A stretch of 64,000 nt of DNA from assembly GCF_016107655.1 (NCBI RefSeq), contig NZ_JABASX010000001.1, positions 496,001 to 560,000 on the forward strand, given 5' to 3'. Origin of the DNA: Brevibacterium antiquum (lineage in GTDB: Bacteria; Actinomycetota; Actinomycetes; Actinomycetales; Brevibacteriaceae). This document shows positions 15,444-24,107 of the stretch, one piece after another; positions within the stretch are counted from its first letter, which is position 1, and the number at the start of each line of letters is the position of its first letter. The translations under genes were made by a program, and so were the position numbers. The notes beneath the pieces are model-generated. The model saw nothing but the letters and a program-made list of their open reading frames with translations, was not told where the DNA came from and made no database searches.

Positions 15444-18400
15444 TGAGCTCTCCGTCCTCACCCACCTCCGCACGAATGCCGACGAACCGGCCCAGACGTT
15501 CGCCCCTATTGCTCACTCTCGTGTCAGTGGCGATTCTGCTCGTTGCTTTCATTTCATTCACGCAGGTGTACACCGAAATCCTGTGGTTCAAACAGATCGA
15601 TGCCTCGCAGGTGTTCCGCACCATGTGGATCACCCGCGGACTGACATTCGCGGCCGGATTCGTGGTCATGGCGGTCCCAGTCTGGCTGAGCCTGCATCTG
15701 GCCTTCCGCAATCGTCCGGTGTACGCGCCGACCACTCCGCGTCAGGAGAACCTCGACCGGTACCGTGAAGCCATCGAACCGCTGCGCAGGGTCGCGACAT
15801 TCGCCATCCCAGCAGTCGTCGGCGTGCTCAGCGGAATCACCGCTTCCTCGCACTGGAACACCGTTCTCCAGTGGATGAACTCGACCTCCTTCGGTTCGCA
15901 GGACGCCCAGTTCGGGATGGATAAGTCGTTCTTCGTCTTCGTTCTGCCCGGTCTGCGGCTGATCGGAGATCAAGTGGGGATGGCCGTTCTGTTGGCGCTT
16001 ATCGCCGCACTCGTCGGGCATTATCTCTTCGGCGGCATCCGCCCAGGGGAGCAGAAGGGTGTCATCCTCACGAAGACGGCCCAGTGGCAGCTGGGAATCA
16101 CCGTCAGCGTTCTGGTCCTCGTTCAGGCAGGCCGTCTGTGGCTGGCCAGGTACGATCGGATGACGTCAACCGGCGGCATCGTTCCCGGTGTGACCTACAC
16201 CGATGACAGGGCGGCGCTGCCGGCCATGGCCATCGTTGCAATAGCAGCGGTGTTGGTGGCGTTCCTGTTCGTCTATACGGCTTGGAAGGGGAACTGGCGG
16301 ATCTCATTGATCGCGACCGCGACGCTCATCGTCCTCGGCGGCATCTCGATCATCGCCTATCCCGCGATGGTCCAGCAGTTCCAGGTCGGCCCTTCTCAGC
16401 AGAGCCTGGAATCCGAGTACATTCAGCACAACATCGATGCGACTCGTGATGGCTTCGACTTCGATGACATCGATGTGACTGCGTATGAGCCGAGCACCAG
16501 CGGTGAGAAGGGCGCTCTGCGGGCAGACGCTGAGACCGCAGCGTCGATCCGTCTTCTCGACCCGAACCTGGTCTCGGACACGTTCCGCCAGCTGCAGCAG
16601 GTCAGGCCCTACTACTCCTTCCCAGAGCAGCTCGACGTCGATCGCTACGAGATCGACGGCGATATGCGCGACACTGTGATCGCAGTTCGTGAGTTGGCCC
16701 CGGGCTCGGTGAATAACCAGAGCTGGTACAACCGTGCGATCGTCTACACCCACGGGTTCGGTGTCGTTGCCGCCAATGGCAACCAGCGCAGCCCTGATGG
16801 TGAGCCGTTGTTCATGGAGTCCGATATTCCGCCTAAGGGGGAGTTCCCCGAATATGAGCCGCGCGTGTATTTCGGTGAGAACTCACCGGACTACTCGATC
16901 GTCGGCGGCGAGAAGGGCGCGACACCACGGGAGCTCGATTATCCCTCCGATGAGGAAAGCGGTTCGGGCCAGGTGAATAACACGTTCACCGGCGACGGCG
17001 GTCCGACCTTGGGCAACCTGTTCAACCGTCTGGCCTACGCGCTGAAGTATCAGGATGAGCAGATTCTGCTCTCCGATGCAGTCAACGATGAGTCGCAGAT
17101 CCTGTACGAGCGTCACCCACGTGAGCGCGTGCAGAAGCTGGCACCGTTCCTCAAGATCGACGGCGACCCGTACCCCGCTGTCGTCGACGGCAAGATCAAG
17201 TGGATCCTTGACGGTTACACGACGGCAAAGGACTACCCGTATTCGACGCCTCAGCCGCTGCAGGAGGCGACCGAGGATTCGGTGACGGCAACTGCGCCCA
17301 ACACGGTGGCCACACTTCCGGATGAAGAGGTCAACTACATTCGGAACTCCGTCAAGATCACGGTCGATGCCTATGACGGCACGGTCGACATGTTCCAGTG
17401 GGACAAAGACGATCCCGTCCTCAAGACGTGGATGAAGATATTCCCTGACCTCATCAAACCGTCGTCAGAGATGTCGGGTGACCTGATGAGCCACGTGCGG
17501 TATCCGGAAGATCTGTTCAAGGTGCAGCGTGATCTGCTCACGAAGTACCACGTGACCACGGCCAGTGAGTTCTACACCGGCCAGGACTTCTGGACGCTGC
17601 CGACGGATCCGACGAGGGAGGCCAACAGCGGTCTGACGCAGCCTCCGTTCTACATGACTCTGCAGATGCCGGGCCAGAAGACTCCGTCGTTCTCGCTCAC
17701 GAGCTCCTACATTCCAGCGCGCTCTTCTGAAGGGCAGGCACGGAATAACCTGACCGGCTTCCTGTCAGCGGATGCCGACGCCGGCAGTTCCAAGGGAGAA
17801 GTGGCAGATGGCTACGGCAAGCTCCGTCTTCTGCAGTTGCCGCGTAACACGACGGTGCCCGGTCCGGGTCAGGCACAGAACAACTTCAACACTGCCCCCG
17901 ATGTGCAGCGCAGCCTGAACCTGCTGCGTCAGGGCGAGTCTGAAGTTCAGAACGGCAACCTGTTGACGCTGCCCGTCGGCGGCGGCCTGCTCTACGTGCA
18001 GCCCGTCTACGTCCGGTCCGCCGGCGACACGTCCTACCCGCTGCTCCAGCACGTGCTGGTGGCCTTCGGCGAGGACATCGGATTCGCTCCGACCCTGGAT
18101 GAGGCTCTCGACCAGGTCTTCGGCGGCGACTCCGGTGCCAAGGCTGGAGACGCCGGCACTGAGGACAGCGGCTCCGGCGAGTCGGGTGGGTCGAGCGGCG
18201 GCGGCGACTCCGGTGCCAAGCCTGCTGACCAGAACCTCAACGAGGCGCTGCAGGAAGCCAAGAAGGCGATGGAGGACTCCGACGCAGCCCTGAAGGAGGG
18301 CGATTTCGAGAAGTACGGAAAGGCTCAGGATCGTCTCAAGAATGCGATTGAGGATGCGGTGGCAGCCGATCCGTCTTTGGCCGAGGATGGTTCAACGGAC

Positions 18401-18451
18401 GGAGCTTCGGCTCCGGCCAGTGCCCCGGCCGATCAGGGCGGAGGCAACTGA
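15443..18451 (+). CDS. UPF0182 (COG1615) large membrane protein
   Basis: A 1002-residue member of UPF0182, the same length as mycobacterial Rv3193c (about 990). About seven transmembrane helices fill the first 300 residues, beginning LLLTLVSVAILLVAF; a large extracytoplasmic domain follows, and the end is a Gly/Ser/Asp low-complexity region plus a short helical segment. No enzymatic motif is recognised and the function is unknown in the family. The GTG at 15443 was chosen because it overlaps the protease stop and has GAAAGGG 5-12 bases before it. The protease-UPF0182 pairing is conserved in actinobacteria. Confidence 0.88.
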   Translation: MSSPSSPTSARMPTNRPRRSPLLLTLVSVAILLVAFISFTQVYTEILWFKQIDASQVFRTMWITRGLTFAAGFVVMAVPVWLSLHLAFRNRPVYAPTTPRQENLDRYREAIEPLRRVATFAIPAVVGVLSGITASSHWNTVLQWMNSTSFGSQDAQFGMDKSFFVFVLPGLRLIGDQVGMAVLLALIAALVGHYLFGGIRPGEQKGVILTKTAQWQLGITVSVLVLVQAGRLWLARYDRMTSTGGIVPGVTYTDDRAALPAMAIVAIAAVLVAFLFVYTAWKGNWRISLIATATLIVLGGISIIAYPAMVQQFQVGPSQQSLESEYIQHNIDATRDGFDFDDIDVTAYEPSTSGEKGALRADAETAASIRLLDPNLVSDTFRQLQQVRPYYSFPEQLDVDRYEIDGDMRDTVIAVRELAPGSVNNQSWYNRAIVYTHGFGVVAANGNQRSPDGEPLFMESDIPPKGEFPEYEPRVYFGENSPDYSIVGGEKGATPRELDYPSDEESGSGQVNNTFTGDGGPTLGNLFNRLAYALKYQDEQILLSDAVNDESQILYERHPRERVQKLAPFLKIDGDPYPAVVDGKIKWILDGYTTAKDYPYSTPQPLQEATEDSVTATAPNTVATLPDEEVNYIRNSVKITVDAYDGTVDMFQWDKDDPVLKTWMKIFPDLIKPSSEMSGDLMSHVRYPEDLFKVQRDLLTKYHVTTASEFYTGQDFWTLPTDPTREANSGLTQPPFYMTLQMPGQKTPSFSLTSSYIPARSSEGQARNNLTGFLSADADAGSSKGEVADGYGKLRLLQLPRNTTVPGPGQAQNNFNTAPDVQRSLNLLRQGESEVQNGNLLTLPVGGGLLYVQPVYVRSAGDTSYPLLQHVLVAFGEDIGFAPTLDEALDQVFGGDSGAKAGDAGTEDSGSGESGGSSGGGDSGAKPADQNLNEALQEAKKAMEDSDAALKEGDFEKYGKAQDRLKNAIEDAVAADPSLAEDGSTDGASAPASAPADQGGGN

Positions 18452-18477
18452 CGTCTGCACCGGTCGACGCTGAATGA

Positions 18478-18517
18478 GTCGAGCCCTTGGAATTCGTTCG
18501 GATTCCAGGGGCTCGAC
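18478..18517 (+). terminator. hairpin terminator after the UPF0182 gene
   Basis: Two 18-base arms (GTCGAGCCCTTGGAATTC and GGATTCCAGGGGCTCGAC) pair across a 4-base loop, including G-U pairs, and are followed by TTCTG. It lies between two converging genes and may act in both directions. Confidence 0.6.
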
Positions 18518-18579
18518 TTCTGTGCTGGTTCTCAGAGGACGGTCAGCGCACTGGGGGAGGAGACGTTCTTCCCGTTCAG

Positions 18580-19605
18580 TCAGTCGGTCAGATAGCTGTC
18601 GAGGTCATCGACGATCTGCCCCGCGCCGATGGGACCCAATCCGAGGAACCATACGTCGTCATCGACTCGGAAGGCTCTGCCGTCCTCGACGGCCGACAGG
18701 CCCGTCCACCGGCTGCCGGAGAGTGCTGTGGTCTCACCGGTTGCCTCAGGGTCGCCATAACTGGTGTAGAAGACGTAGTCGCCACCGGCCTGATCGAGGT
18801 TCTCCGGAGAGATCTCCACCGCGAGTTCAGCAATGTCCTGGGCTTCGGGACGAGCGAACCCGGCATCATCGAGGATGACGCCGATCAGGGACTTGTTGCC
18901 GTATAGCCGCAGTCTCTCGGGCATGAATCGTACGAGCGAAATCGTCGGTCTGCCTTCGACTGCCTGGTCGAGATCGTCGGTGGCTCTCGTGTAGTCGTTG
19001 AGGGTGTCTGCTGCTTCATCTTCCATACCCAATGCTTCGCCGACGAGAGCGAAGTTCTCCTTCCAGGGGAATCCCGGACGAATCGAGAATACGGTGGGTG
19101 CGATGGAATCGAGTTCTTCGTAGAGGGTGTCGGCACGCAGCTGGCTGCCGAGAATCAGGTCTGGCTCGAGTTCGGCAATCGCCTCTAGGTTGAGTTCGTT
19201 GATAGTTCCGACCGTGTCGACGCCCTTGACCTGATCGGCAAGGTAGGACGGCACTGCGTGTGCTCCCTCGGTTGTGACCATGCCGACGGGCGTGATGCCC
19301 AAAGCGAGGACATCGTCGAGCTCACCGGTGTCGAGGACGACGACGCGTTTGGGCCGCTCTGCGATCTCGGTGGTGCCATTGGCATGTCTCACCGTGCGTG
19401 GAAATGCTCCGGGCTCGGCGTCGCTGCCAAGCTTCGCGGTTTCCTTGTCTGCCGTGGCGAAGGCTTTGCCACCGGTGGCGACGTCCTTCTTGCCGGTGCC
19501 CTCGCCCTTGTCGGTGTCGGCGCCGGAGGTGCAGGCGCTGGTGAGCAGGAGGACAGTCAGTGCGGTCGCGGCCACGGCGCGCGTGCTGCGGGAAGAAATG
19601 GTCAC
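18580..19605 (-). CDS. iron-siderophore ABC transporter substrate-binding lipoprotein
   Basis: A 341-residue periplasmic-binding protein of the FepB/FecB class. A signal peptide ends in the lipobox LTSAC, giving a lipid-anchored Cys about 26 residues in; then a linker and a two-lobe binding domain starting at RTVRHANGTTEIAERPKRVV, with GTINELNLEAIAELEPDLIL typical of siderophore binders. The GTG at 19605 gives a proper signal peptide; longer versions do not. No permease or ATPase gene is adjacent, so it must work with a transporter encoded elsewhere. A DtxR/IdeR-type palindrome covers its promoter, indicating repression by iron. Confidence 0.88.
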   Translation of the reverse strand: MTISSRSTRAVAATALTVLLLTSACTSGADTDKGEGTGKKDVATGGKAFATADKETAKLGSDAEPGAFPRTVRHANGTTEIAERPKRVVVLDTGELDDVLALGITPVGMVTTEGAHAVPSYLADQVKGVDTVGTINELNLEAIAELEPDLILGSQLRADTLYEELDSIAPTVFSIRPGFPWKENFALVGEALGMEDEAADTLNDYTRATDDLDQAVEGRPTISLVRFMPERLRLYGNKSLIGVILDDAGFARPEAQDIAELAVEISPENLDQAGGDYVFYTSYGDPEATGETTALSGSRWTGLSAVEDGRAFRVDDDVWFLGLGPIGAGQIVDDLDSYLTD

Positions 19606-19623
19606 AAGGTAAGCATAACCTTG
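19605..19623 (-). promoter_or_regulatory. DtxR/IdeR-type iron box over a leaderless promoter
   Basis: The 19-bp sequence CAAGGTAAGCATAACCTTG is palindromic at 7 of 9 base pairs, and its core agrees with AGGTTAGSCTAACCT at 13 of 15 positions. On the minus strand it contains TATGCT, which sits six bases before the GTG start codon, so transcription probably starts at the GTG itself. Binding of an iron-loaded DtxR-family repressor would cover the -10 and the start point. Confidence 0.7.
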
Positions 19624-19682
19624 CCATTGCTGGAGCTCAGCCTTTTGAGATGCGTTGGGCGTCCATATCGAAGTGAAGACGA

Positions 19683-19717
19683 AGAATCCCCAGCCAGAAG
19701 AACTGACTGGGGATTCT
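19683..19717 (-). terminator. terminator of the first tRNA-fMet gene
   Basis: AGAATCCCCAG and CTGGGGATTCT form a perfect 11-bp stem around a 13-base loop, 10 bases beyond the 3' end of the leftward tRNA. The following minus-strand sequence, TCGTCTTC, is only moderately T-rich. Confidence 0.65.
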
Positions 19718-19727
19718 GCCACTTTCG

Positions 19728-19801
19728 TGGCGGGGGCAAGATTTGAACTTGCGACCTCCGGGTTATGAGCCCGGCGAGCTACCGAACTGCTCCACCCCGC
19801 G
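19728..19801 (-). tRNA. tRNA-fMet (CAT), copy 1
   Basis: A 74-nt initiator tRNA on the minus strand beginning CGCGGGGTGGAGCAG. The anticodon loop CTCATAA is closed by CCGGG/CCCGG, giving the three G-C pairs next to the loop typical of initiators. Position 1 is C facing C72, so the first acceptor pair is unpaired, another initiator mark. CCA is not encoded. It is identical to the second copy 185 bp away. Confidence 0.95.
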
Positions 19802-19939
19802 GCGTTTGTTTACTCGTTAAATACTACGTCCTCGCAAGTCAGAAGCATAATCGGGTTTCGGGCAATTGCTCTCTGGTGCCCCGTGGAGTCGGACTCCCAG
19901 GAGAAGTGAGTCAGAAACAGAGGCGAGGCAGAAACAAAA

Positions 19940-19979
19940 AATGTGCCGCAACATCGAATCAACGATGCTGCGGCACATT
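19940..19979 (-). terminator. rho-independent terminator of the second tRNA-fMet gene
   Basis: AATGTGCCGCA and TGCGGCACATT form an 11-bp stem extended by CATCG/CGATG. On the minus strand the hairpin is followed by TTTTTTG, a classical intrinsic terminator, 8 bases past the tRNA 3' end. Confidence 0.85.
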
Positions 19980-19986
19980 CACAACG

Positions 19987-20060
19987 TGGCGGGGGCAAGA
20001 TTTGAACTTGCGACCTCCGGGTTATGAGCCCGGCGAGCTACCGAACTGCTCCACCCCGCG
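19987..20060 (-). tRNA. tRNA-fMet (CAT), copy 2
   Basis: A 74-nt initiator tRNA identical to copy 1, including the C1:C72 mismatch and the GGG/CCC anticodon-stem pairs; CCA is not encoded. Short flanks (GTGGC at the 3' side, GGCGT at the 5' side) are also shared, so the pair arose by a local duplication. Each copy has its own terminator, suggesting separate transcription. Confidence 0.95.
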
Positions 20061-20182
20061 GCGTGTTCTCTACTTTACACGAGCTGTTTCCTGCAGGCCA
20101 AACCGAAATCGGGTGACGTCCGCCACATGTCCACCTGCTGTTCACCTGAGGTGCGCAGTCTGAAATCAATGACGATTCAGGC

Positions 20183-20234
20183 TTGTAGATGATTGAAAAT
20201 TAAACTATAGTCAAGCTTGTACTTCAAATTTCAA
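20183..20234 (+). promoter_or_regulatory. promoter and possible operator of yceI
   Basis: TTGTAG (20183-20188) and TATAGT (20206-20211) are separated by 17 bp, a good housekeeping promoter. Inverted arms TTGAAAAT (20193) and ATTTCAA (20228-20234) flank the -10 in an AT-rich stretch unlike its surroundings, so a repressor site (MarR-like, by analogy) is possible. Confidence 0.5.
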
Positions 20235-20249
20235 CTACAAGGAGAAATC

Positions 20250-20798
20250 ATGACTGCTCTTCCACAGGGACTCACCGCAGGAATCTGGAATATCGACCCT
20301 GTACACTCCGAGTTCACGTTCACCGCTCGCCACGCCGGCGTCTCGAAGGTCCGCGGACACTTCGAAGACATCGCGGGCACCGTCAACGTCGGGGAGAACC
20401 TCGAAGACAGCACGGTCACCGCCGAGGCTGACGTCGAATCGATCAGCACCCGCAATCCTCAGCGCGACGGTCACCTCAAGAGTGCTGACTTCTTCGAGGC
20501 AGAGACCAACCCGAAACTGACTTTCAAGTCCACCGGGATCAATGCAGCGTCCAACGATGAGTTCGAACTCATCGGAGACCTCACCATGCGCGGCGTGACC
20601 AAGGAAGTCGCCTTCGCCACCGAATTCAGCGGAGTTGCCACTGATCCCAACGAGAACCAGGTTGCAGGCCTCTCGGCTGTCGCCAAGGTCGATCGCAAGG
20701 ACTTCGGAATGGAGTTCAATGCTGTTCTCGGCGGCGGCGAGCTGCTCGTCTCCAACAAGATCAAGATCGAACTCGAACTCGAGCTCGTCAAGGCCTGA
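20250..20798 (+). CDS. YceI family protein
   Basis: A 182-residue single-domain YceI protein without signal peptide, so cytoplasmic. The lipocalin-like fold that binds isoprenoid-type lipids is recognised by WNIDPVHSEFTFTARH at the N-terminus, KVRGHF, then DGHLKSADFFE and LTMRGVTKEV. The ATG at 20250 has AAGGAG at 5 bases; an upstream ATG in the same frame lies inside the promoter. It is transcribed alone and ends at a strong hairpin. Confidence 0.9.
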   Translation: MTALPQGLTAGIWNIDPVHSEFTFTARHAGVSKVRGHFEDIAGTVNVGENLEDSTVTAEADVESISTRNPQRDGHLKSADFFEAETNPKLTFKSTGINAASNDEFELIGDLTMRGVTKEVAFATEFSGVATDPNENQVAGLSAVAKVDRKDFGMEFNAVLGGGELLVSNKIKIELELELVKA

Positions 20799-20855
20799 AC
20801 CGCCTGATACTGCCACCGGTGCACTGGCGCCGAGGCGGTCGCATCGAACAAAGAG

Positions 20856-20887
20856 GGGGGCGGATCGCAGCAATGCGATCCGCCCCC
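20856..20887. terminator. bidirectional terminator between yceI and the aminotransferase gene
   Basis: GGGGGCGGATCGCA and TGCGATCCGCCCCC form a perfect 14-bp stem with a GCAA loop. The minus-strand side continues CTCTTTGTT and the plus side TGCTCT, so it can serve both converging genes. Confidence 0.8.
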
Positions 20888-20939
20888 TGCTCTAACCGCG
20901 CTTGGCAGTTGTTTCAGTGCTCAAGCGGCGCCAGTGAGA

Positions 20940-22211
20940 TCAGCGCTCCCTGCGCAACGCATCGGGATTCTGGTCCAACTCGGCGGCGAGGTCGTAGAAC
21001 AGCTCTGCCCCGCGATCGACATCGGCTGCAGACTTGCAGAATGAATAGCGGATGGATGACCGGTATGCCGTATGTGCAGGGGACCCGGTCCGGCACAGGG
21101 CGGGAACGGGAATCCCGACGATCGAGTACCGCCTGGCCAACAGGTCGTTGAGCTCGAAGGCGTCAAGATCGGTCAGGGCCGAGAAGTCGACGACGGTGAA
21201 GTACCCGGCTGCCGGCGTTGACGCGATGATTCCGGCAACGGCACGACATGCCGGCACCAAAACGTCTGCGCGCTGCTGCAGCGAGGCACGGTTCTCGGTG
21301 ATGAAGTCGGAGGTGTCGGCCAGGCTGCGCGCCACACCTATCTGCAGGGGGCCGCTCGCGGTGAACGTGAGGAACTGTTTGACTGCTTGGATGGCGCGGA
21401 GGACCTCGGGCTCAGCAATCACCCATCCGACCTTCCAGCCGGTGACGTTCCATGACTTTCCCGCCGAAGAGACAGTGACAACCCGTGAACTGTCGTCCAT
21501 GGCAACCGCCGGAGCCACGTGCGGCGCGTCGTCGAGGATGAGCTGCTCGTAAACCTCGTCGGTGAGAACCCAAGCATCCGCGGCGACTGCCGCATGGCCG
21601 ATTCGAGCCAGGTCTTCGGCGCTGAACATGAACCCAGTGGGATTGTGTGGGGTGTTGACAATGATGATCGAAGGAGTGGCTTCGGCATCACCGACAGCGT
21701 CGTCGAAGCGAACCCAGTCCGGTTCGAAGCCTCCCTTGTCGGTGGGCAGGATCGGCACAGTGACCAAAGAGCCTCCCGCCGCGGCGACAGCCGCCGGGTA
21801 GCCGTCGTAGAACGGCTCGAAAGTGAGAACGGTGCCTCCACGGGGCAGGAGCGCGAGAATGGCTGCGGTGAGGCCTTCTGTGGCCCCACACGTATACAGC
21901 ACGTCCTCCGCCGAGATCTCGTGACCGAAGTCCCGCCGCCGCTGTTGAGCCACAGCCTCGAGCAGAGCAGGAAAGCCCCGACCCGGAGCGTACTGGTTGT
22001 ATCCTTCGCGCATGGCATCAGCAGCGGCGTCGACGAGCTCGGCAGGAGGGGCGGTGCCCGGTGCGCCCTGCCCCAGATTGACGGCTCCGGTCCGCTCGGC
22101 CAATGCCGTCATCTGTCCGTAGATGGTTTCACCGATTGTTCCGTCGGTCCTGATCAGACCGGCTGCATCAGCCATAGAATGCCAGAGATCGGCACGCATC
22201 ACATCGGGCAT
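20940..22211 (-). CDS. PLP-dependent aminotransferase, class I/II
   Basis: A 423-residue fold-type I aminotransferase. NTPHNPTG and the Schiff-base lysine in SAGKSWNVTGWKVGW are visible, as is YAPGRGFPALLEAVA near the N-terminus, a pattern shared with kynurenine/methionine-type aminotransferases; the amino-group donor cannot be fixed. Two starts compete. The ATG at 22256 overlaps the hisN stop as ATGA, while the ATG at 22211 is preceded by AGAGGAAGAGGAA at about 5 bases. I prefer 22211 because the intervening EEEEP codons are the ribosome-binding site itself. It is the last gene of the doxX-aroA-rsgA-hisN operon. Confidence 0.85.
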   Translation of the reverse strand: MPDVMRADLWHSMADAAGLIRTDGTIGETIYGQMTALAERTGAVNLGQGAPGTAPPAELVDAAADAMREGYNQYAPGRGFPALLEAVAQQRRRDFGHEISAEDVLYTCGATEGLTAAILALLPRGGTVLTFEPFYDGYPAAVAAAGGSLVTVPILPTDKGGFEPDWVRFDDAVGDAEATPSIIIVNTPHNPTGFMFSAEDLARIGHAAVAADAWVLTDEVYEQLILDDAPHVAPAVAMDDSSRVVTVSSAGKSWNVTGWKVGWVIAEPEVLRAIQAVKQFLTFTASGPLQIGVARSLADTSDFITENRASLQQRADVLVPACRAVAGIIASTPAAGYFTVVDFSALTDLDAFELNDLLARRYSIVGIPVPALCRTGSPAHTAYRSSIRYSFCKSAADVDRGAELFYDLAAELDQNPDALRRER

Positions 22212-22252
22212 CGGTTCCTCTTCCTCTGAAATGATTGGGTTTCGGTGAGAAC

Positions 22253-23059
22253 TCATGCTTGAGTGCGGGGAGGATGGGCGGCAGGAGCAATTCGTCCCAG
22301 CGAATCAAGGGCACGTTCATGCAGGCGCGAATTGCTGGCCAGGGCATTGCCGCCAAAGGGTCCGCTGACCCCTGCCGTGTTTGTGAACGTCCCACCGGCT
22401 TCCCGAACGATCGGAACCAGCGCACCCATGTCGTAGAGCTCGAGTTCGGGTTCGCATGCGATGTCGACCGCACCTTCGGCCAGAAGCATGTATGAGTAGA
22501 AGTCGCCGTAGCCTCGAGTCCGCCACAGGCTCTCACACAGGAGAAGGAATTCGTCGAGGACCCCGAGGGCCTTCCAGCCGGACAGCGAAGCGTAGGACAT
22601 CGAGGCATCCCCGAGGGAATCGACGTCGGAGACGTGGATGCGTTTGGCGGCCTCTCCCAGCGCAGAGGTGAATGCTCCGTGACCTGCCTGGGCCCACCAC
22701 CGGCGTCCGAGAGCGGGAGCGGAGACCATGCCGAGGATCGGCGTCTCGCCGTCGTAGAGCGAGATCAGGGTGGCCCAGATGGGGACTCCGCGGACGAAGT
22801 TCTTCGTGCCGTCGATCGGGTCGATGATCCACCGCCTCGGCGAACTTCCGTGGGAACCGAATTCCTCTCCGAGGACGCTGTCGGCCGGTCGTTCGCGGTG
22901 GAGGCGTTCCATGATCGCGGATTCCACAGCCCTGTCGCATTCGGTGACGGGAGTCAGATCGGGTTTGGTCTCGACGGTGAAGTCCTGGGCCACGAAATGA
23001 CGGTAGCTGATGGAGTCTGCGAGGTCGGCGAGTTCGGTTGCCAGGTCGAGGTCGTTCAT
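22253..23059 (-). CDS. hisN: histidinol-phosphatase HisN (inositol monophosphatase family)
   Basis: A 268-residue metal-dependent phosphatase. GEEFG and DPIDGTKNF are the two metal-binding motifs of the IMPase family, and CEPELELYDMGALVPIVREA near the C-terminus is the HisN form of the WDxAA region. It should hydrolyse histidinol phosphate in histidine synthesis, the role of this branch in actinobacteria. GGTGGAG precedes the ATG. It begins 9 bases after rsgA. Confidence 0.85.
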   Translation of the reverse strand: MNDLDLATELADLADSISYRHFVAQDFTVETKPDLTPVTECDRAVESAIMERLHRERPADSVLGEEFGSHGSSPRRWIIDPIDGTKNFVRGVPIWATLISLYDGETPILGMVSAPALGRRWWAQAGHGAFTSALGEAAKRIHVSDVDSLGDASMSYASLSGWKALGVLDEFLLLCESLWRTRGYGDFYSYMLLAEGAVDIACEPELELYDMGALVPIVREAGGTFTNTAGVSGPFGGNALASNSRLHERALDSLGRIAPAAHPPRTQA

Positions 23060-23068
23060 TCCTCCACC

Positions 23069-24106
23069 TTATCCAGTCGAGGGCAGCAGCCTGCGCAGCG
23101 ACTCCAACCGTGAGACTCCGCCGGGTCCCGCATTGCCGGCAGCGACCCAGGCGTCGAGCTGACAGCCCGGCGCATCGGCCTGATGGGTGCACCCGCGTGG
23201 GCACTCGGCAGTGGCTTGGACGAGTTCAGGGAAGGCTGAGATGAGCGTGTCCCGATCGACGTGGGCGAGTCCGAAGCTGCGGACTCCGGGTGTGTCGACG
23301 AGCCAGCCGCCACCGTCAAGACGAAGGCAGATCGCCGACGACGAGGTGTGCCGACCGCGCCCGGTGACGTCATTGACATGGCCCGTGGCTCTCTCAGCGC
23401 GGGGGACCAGCGCATTCATCAGGGTCGACTTTCCGACACCCGAATGTCCGACCAAGACGCTGATCTGGCCCTGCAGACGATCGAACACGGTCGCATCGGT
23501 CAGCGTCCCGTCGGGTCTGAGCCCGGATGACACGATCTCGACTCCGGTCTGCGAGAACCGCTCAATGATGTCATCGGCCGGTCTCAGGTCGGTCTTGGTC
23601 ACGATGAGCAGGGGAGCGATGCCGGCGTCGAAAGCCGCTGTCAGTGCCCGATCGATGAGCCCGTAGGAGGGCTCCGGATCCTCGGTGGCGGTGACGATTC
23701 CCATGACGTCGACATTGGCAACGATCACTCGTTCCGTCGGATCCGTGTCGTCGGCGCTGCGACGCAGCAGGGACCGCCGCTCTGTGATCTCGACCAGGCG
23801 CGCCAATGATCCCTTGCTGCCCGAGGTGTCACCGACGAGTTTGACGATGTCGCCGGGCACCACTGCGTCCTTGCGCAGGTGGGAGGCTCGTACAGCCGTG
23901 ACGTTTGAGGTGGTGGCACCTGCCCCACTGGAATCACGAACGTCGCCGGTATGATCGGCGACGACTACTCGATATCGCCCGCGGTCAACGGCAGTGACGA
24001 GTCCCTCGATCGCTTCGTCGTGGTTCGGCCTGTTCTTCGTCCGTGGCCTGGATCCGCGCCTGCTCGGGCGAGGGCGGTAGTCCTCGTCGCGGTAGATCCG
24101 TGCCAT
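23069..24106 (-). CDS. rsgA: ribosome small-subunit-dependent GTPase RsgA
   Basis: A 345-residue circularly permuted GTPase that helps mature the 30S subunit. After a basic N-terminus and an OB-fold come TKTD (G4), then the P-loop GHSGVGKST and DTPGVRSF (G3), the permuted order. The C-terminal zinc motif is CPRGCTHQADAPGC. It starts one base after the aroA stop, within the same operon. Confidence 0.93.
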   Translation of the reverse strand: MARIYRDEDYRPRPSRRGSRPRTKNRPNHDEAIEGLVTAVDRGRYRVVVADHTGDVRDSSGAGATTSNVTAVRASHLRKDAVVPGDIVKLVGDTSGSKGSLARLVEITERRSLLRRSADDTDPTERVIVANVDVMGIVTATEDPEPSYGLIDRALTAAFDAGIAPLLIVTKTDLRPADDIIERFSQTGVEIVSSGLRPDGTLTDATVFDRLQGQISVLVGHSGVGKSTLMNALVPRAERATGHVNDVTGRGRHTSSSAICLRLDGGGWLVDTPGVRSFGLAHVDRDTLISAFPELVQATAECPRGCTHQADAPGCQLDAWVAAGNAGPGGVSRLESLRRLLPSTG

Positions 24107-24107
24107 C

